From positions 1 to 24,775 of the forward strand of contig CALBNQ010000116.1 of assembly GCA_937896495.1 (NCBI GenBank): DNA of 24,775 nt. Direction: 5' to 3'. The position numbers and the translations under genes were made by a program. The stretch is from an uncultured archaeon. Lineage in GTDB: Archaea; Thermoproteota; Nitrososphaeria; Nitrososphaerales; Nitrosopumilaceae. Positions within the stretch are counted from its first letter, which is position 1, and each line of letters opens with the position of its first letter. Shown in pieces: positions 23,937 to 24,775 of the stretch. The notes under the pieces were generated by a model, which was not told where the DNA came from, made no database searches, and saw nothing but the letters and a program-made list of their open reading frames with translations.

Positions 23937-24572
23937 TTGAAATCAATTTTTGAATCATTGATTGTTTTTGGAATCATGGGTGGAATACTCTTACCAGCAA
24001 GATTGCTTTTTGTAGAATTTGTCTCAGATGATTGGTTTGGTTCAGCAGGAATTATTGCTGCAATTTCAATTTCAATTATTGTTCTTGCAAAAAAACAAAA
24101 GTTAGGATTTTTTGGACCTATGCTTGAGAGACAAATATTCAAATTTCAAAAAGGAAAACGTGGAATTTTAGTTTTAGGTGAATCAATTTTCTTGTTGGTA
24201 ATTTTAGGAAGTATGATCATAGCAATTGATCAAGGAAATTCAGTCTATTCTGATCTTAAACTACAAAATTCCAAGAATTTGCCTTCTGAAGCAATGATCT
24301 TAAAACAAACAGAACAATGGAAAGCAGATGATTGGGCAAATGGTTTCATTGTTGCACCGTTTGCTTTTGTAACAGCATTTCCTCAAATGAGTGCAGCAAT
24401 TGCATCCATTGACGAATCAACTGATGGCTGGCTAATGCATTTTTACACAGTAGGATTTATCGAATACGTTGAGATACTAGGTATTTTGCTATTTTACAGA
24501 GTTGCATATAAGAAGAAAATTCATTCTTCAGTGATTAATACAATTTACAAAAAGGCGCCAATTGGATTATGA
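23937..24572 (+). CDS. Membrane protein of unknown function
   Basis: The product is about 211 aa with hydrophobic segments near ESLIVFGIMGGILLPARLLF, GIIAAISISIIVLA, ILVLGESIFLLVILGSMIIA and VGFIEYVEILGILLFYRVA, plus a polar domain between the third and the last. I do not recognise the family. The frame opens at a TTG at 23868, directly after the previous stop, but no ribbon of sequence there looks like a start signal. A TTG at 23937 has GGGAG 6 nt before it and is preferred. A ten-codon reading frame (23908-23940) with its ATG 22-29 nt after the TATA-like box ends in TGA overlapping this TTG, so coupled translation is possible. Its end overlaps the next small gene by ATGA. Confidence 0.65.
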   Translation: MKSIFESLIVFGIMGGILLPARLLFVEFVSDDWFGSAGIIAAISISIIVLAKKQKLGFFGPMLERQIFKFQKGKRGILVLGESIFLLVILGSMIIAIDQGNSVYSDLKLQNSKNLPSEAMILKQTEQWKADDWANGFIVAPFAFVTAFPQMSAAIASIDESTDGWLMHFYTVGFIEYVEILGILLFYRVAYKKKIHSSVINTIYKKAPIGL

Positions 24573-24676
24573 GAAATAGTACAATAAGTCAAAAATGCAA
24601 TAGTTGTGGAAAAGAATTTCAGGAATGGTCATGTGGCTTTTGCTATACTAAAAATGTCATTGAGCAATTAACATGA
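24569..24676 (+). CDS. 35-aa zinc-ribbon microprotein
   Basis: The frame starts in the ATGA overlap with the membrane protein gene and gives 35 residues with CNSCGKEF and CGFC pairs, a minimal zinc ribbon. The two CxxC motifs in so short a frame and the 4-nt overlap argue that it is real and co-translated with the membrane protein. It is followed by a run of six T (24677-24682) that could end transcription. Its function is unknown. Confidence 0.6.
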   Translation: MRNSTISQKCNSCGKEFQEWSCGFCYTKNVIEQLT

Positions 24677-24731
24677 TTTTTTAGAATAAGGCAAGAATAA
24701 CAATGAAATACCAAAAAAACTAGCAGACTTT

Positions 24732-24775
24732 ATGGTATTTCCGATAATCATTCCATTAGTCATAGTAGCAATTGT
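24732..24775 (+). CDS. Possible start of a membrane protein, cut by the window end
   Basis: An ATG at 24732 opens MVFPIIIPLVIVAI to the last complete codon, a hydrophobic N-terminus that could be the first membrane helix of a larger protein. It is too short to identify, and no good promoter is visible. Confidence 0.3.
   Translation, partial: MVFPIIIPLVIVAI

Overview
The window looks like chromosome of a marine ammonia-oxidising archaeon (Nitrososphaerota/Thaumarchaeota, Nitrosopumilus-like). The DNA is AT-rich. It carries a eukaryote-type topoisomerase IB, an archaeal proteasome alpha subunit, two P-II proteins, a TatA-type translocase subunit and a cupredoxin. It also has the adjacent ADP-forming acyl-CoA synthetase and enoyl-CoA hydratase-family dehydratase that in Nitrosopumilus maritimus belong to the 3-hydroxypropionate/4-hydroxybutyrate CO2-fixation cycle. 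Many genes have a TATA-like box about 22-35 nt before the start codon, the pattern of leaderless archaeal transcripts. I see no rRNA, CRISPR array or insertion sequence.

Layout. 1-4300: secreted cupredoxin, the carbon-fixation pair on the minus strand, and a class I glutamine amidotransferase. 4368-5834: a minus-strand run of five paralogous tiny zinc-ribbon proteins, joined by GGAGAT ribosome-binding sites and 11-nt start/stop overlaps, ending in a stand-alone Lrp/AsnC (RAM) domain protein. 5952-8200: small thaumarchaeal proteins, a P-II protein with an unusual T-loop, and two helical phasin-like proteins. 8241-9689: GlcD-type flavin oxidase, followed by about 500 bp without a convincing gene but full of GGTTTT repeats. 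10194-16216: small Toprim protein, glutamate dehydrogenase, proteasome alpha, UbiE-like methyltransferase with an MFS transporter, a second short-T-loop P-II protein, TatA, and an orphan DNA methyltransferase. 16311-21435: a DEAH helicase of the Hrq1/MrfA type, a short-chain dehydrogenase and TopoIB. 21498-21612: elongator tRNA-Met with a 40-nt intron at a non-canonical site (30/31).

The most interesting part is 21701-24676. A 280-aa protein combines a short N-terminal region like those of some transposases with a cobalamin-binding module that has the W-x9-EH and ExHxxG signatures of CarH-type B12 photoreceptors. The 10-bp sequence TTAGCACTAG, or a one-mismatch version, occurs six times around it. 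Two mirror-image pairs, each with 19-bp spacing, sit beside the two divergent TATA boxes between this gene and a secreted repeat protein. Single copies lie upstream of a sixth zinc-ribbon gene and of a membrane-protein gene that is translationally linked to a 35-aa zinc-ribbon microprotein. I read this as a candidate light- or cobalamin-responsive local regulon. The sites and motifs are visible; the function is inferred.

Elsewhere the genes are mostly short transcription units packed tail to tail, with several convergent pairs whose stop codons overlap or nearly touch.
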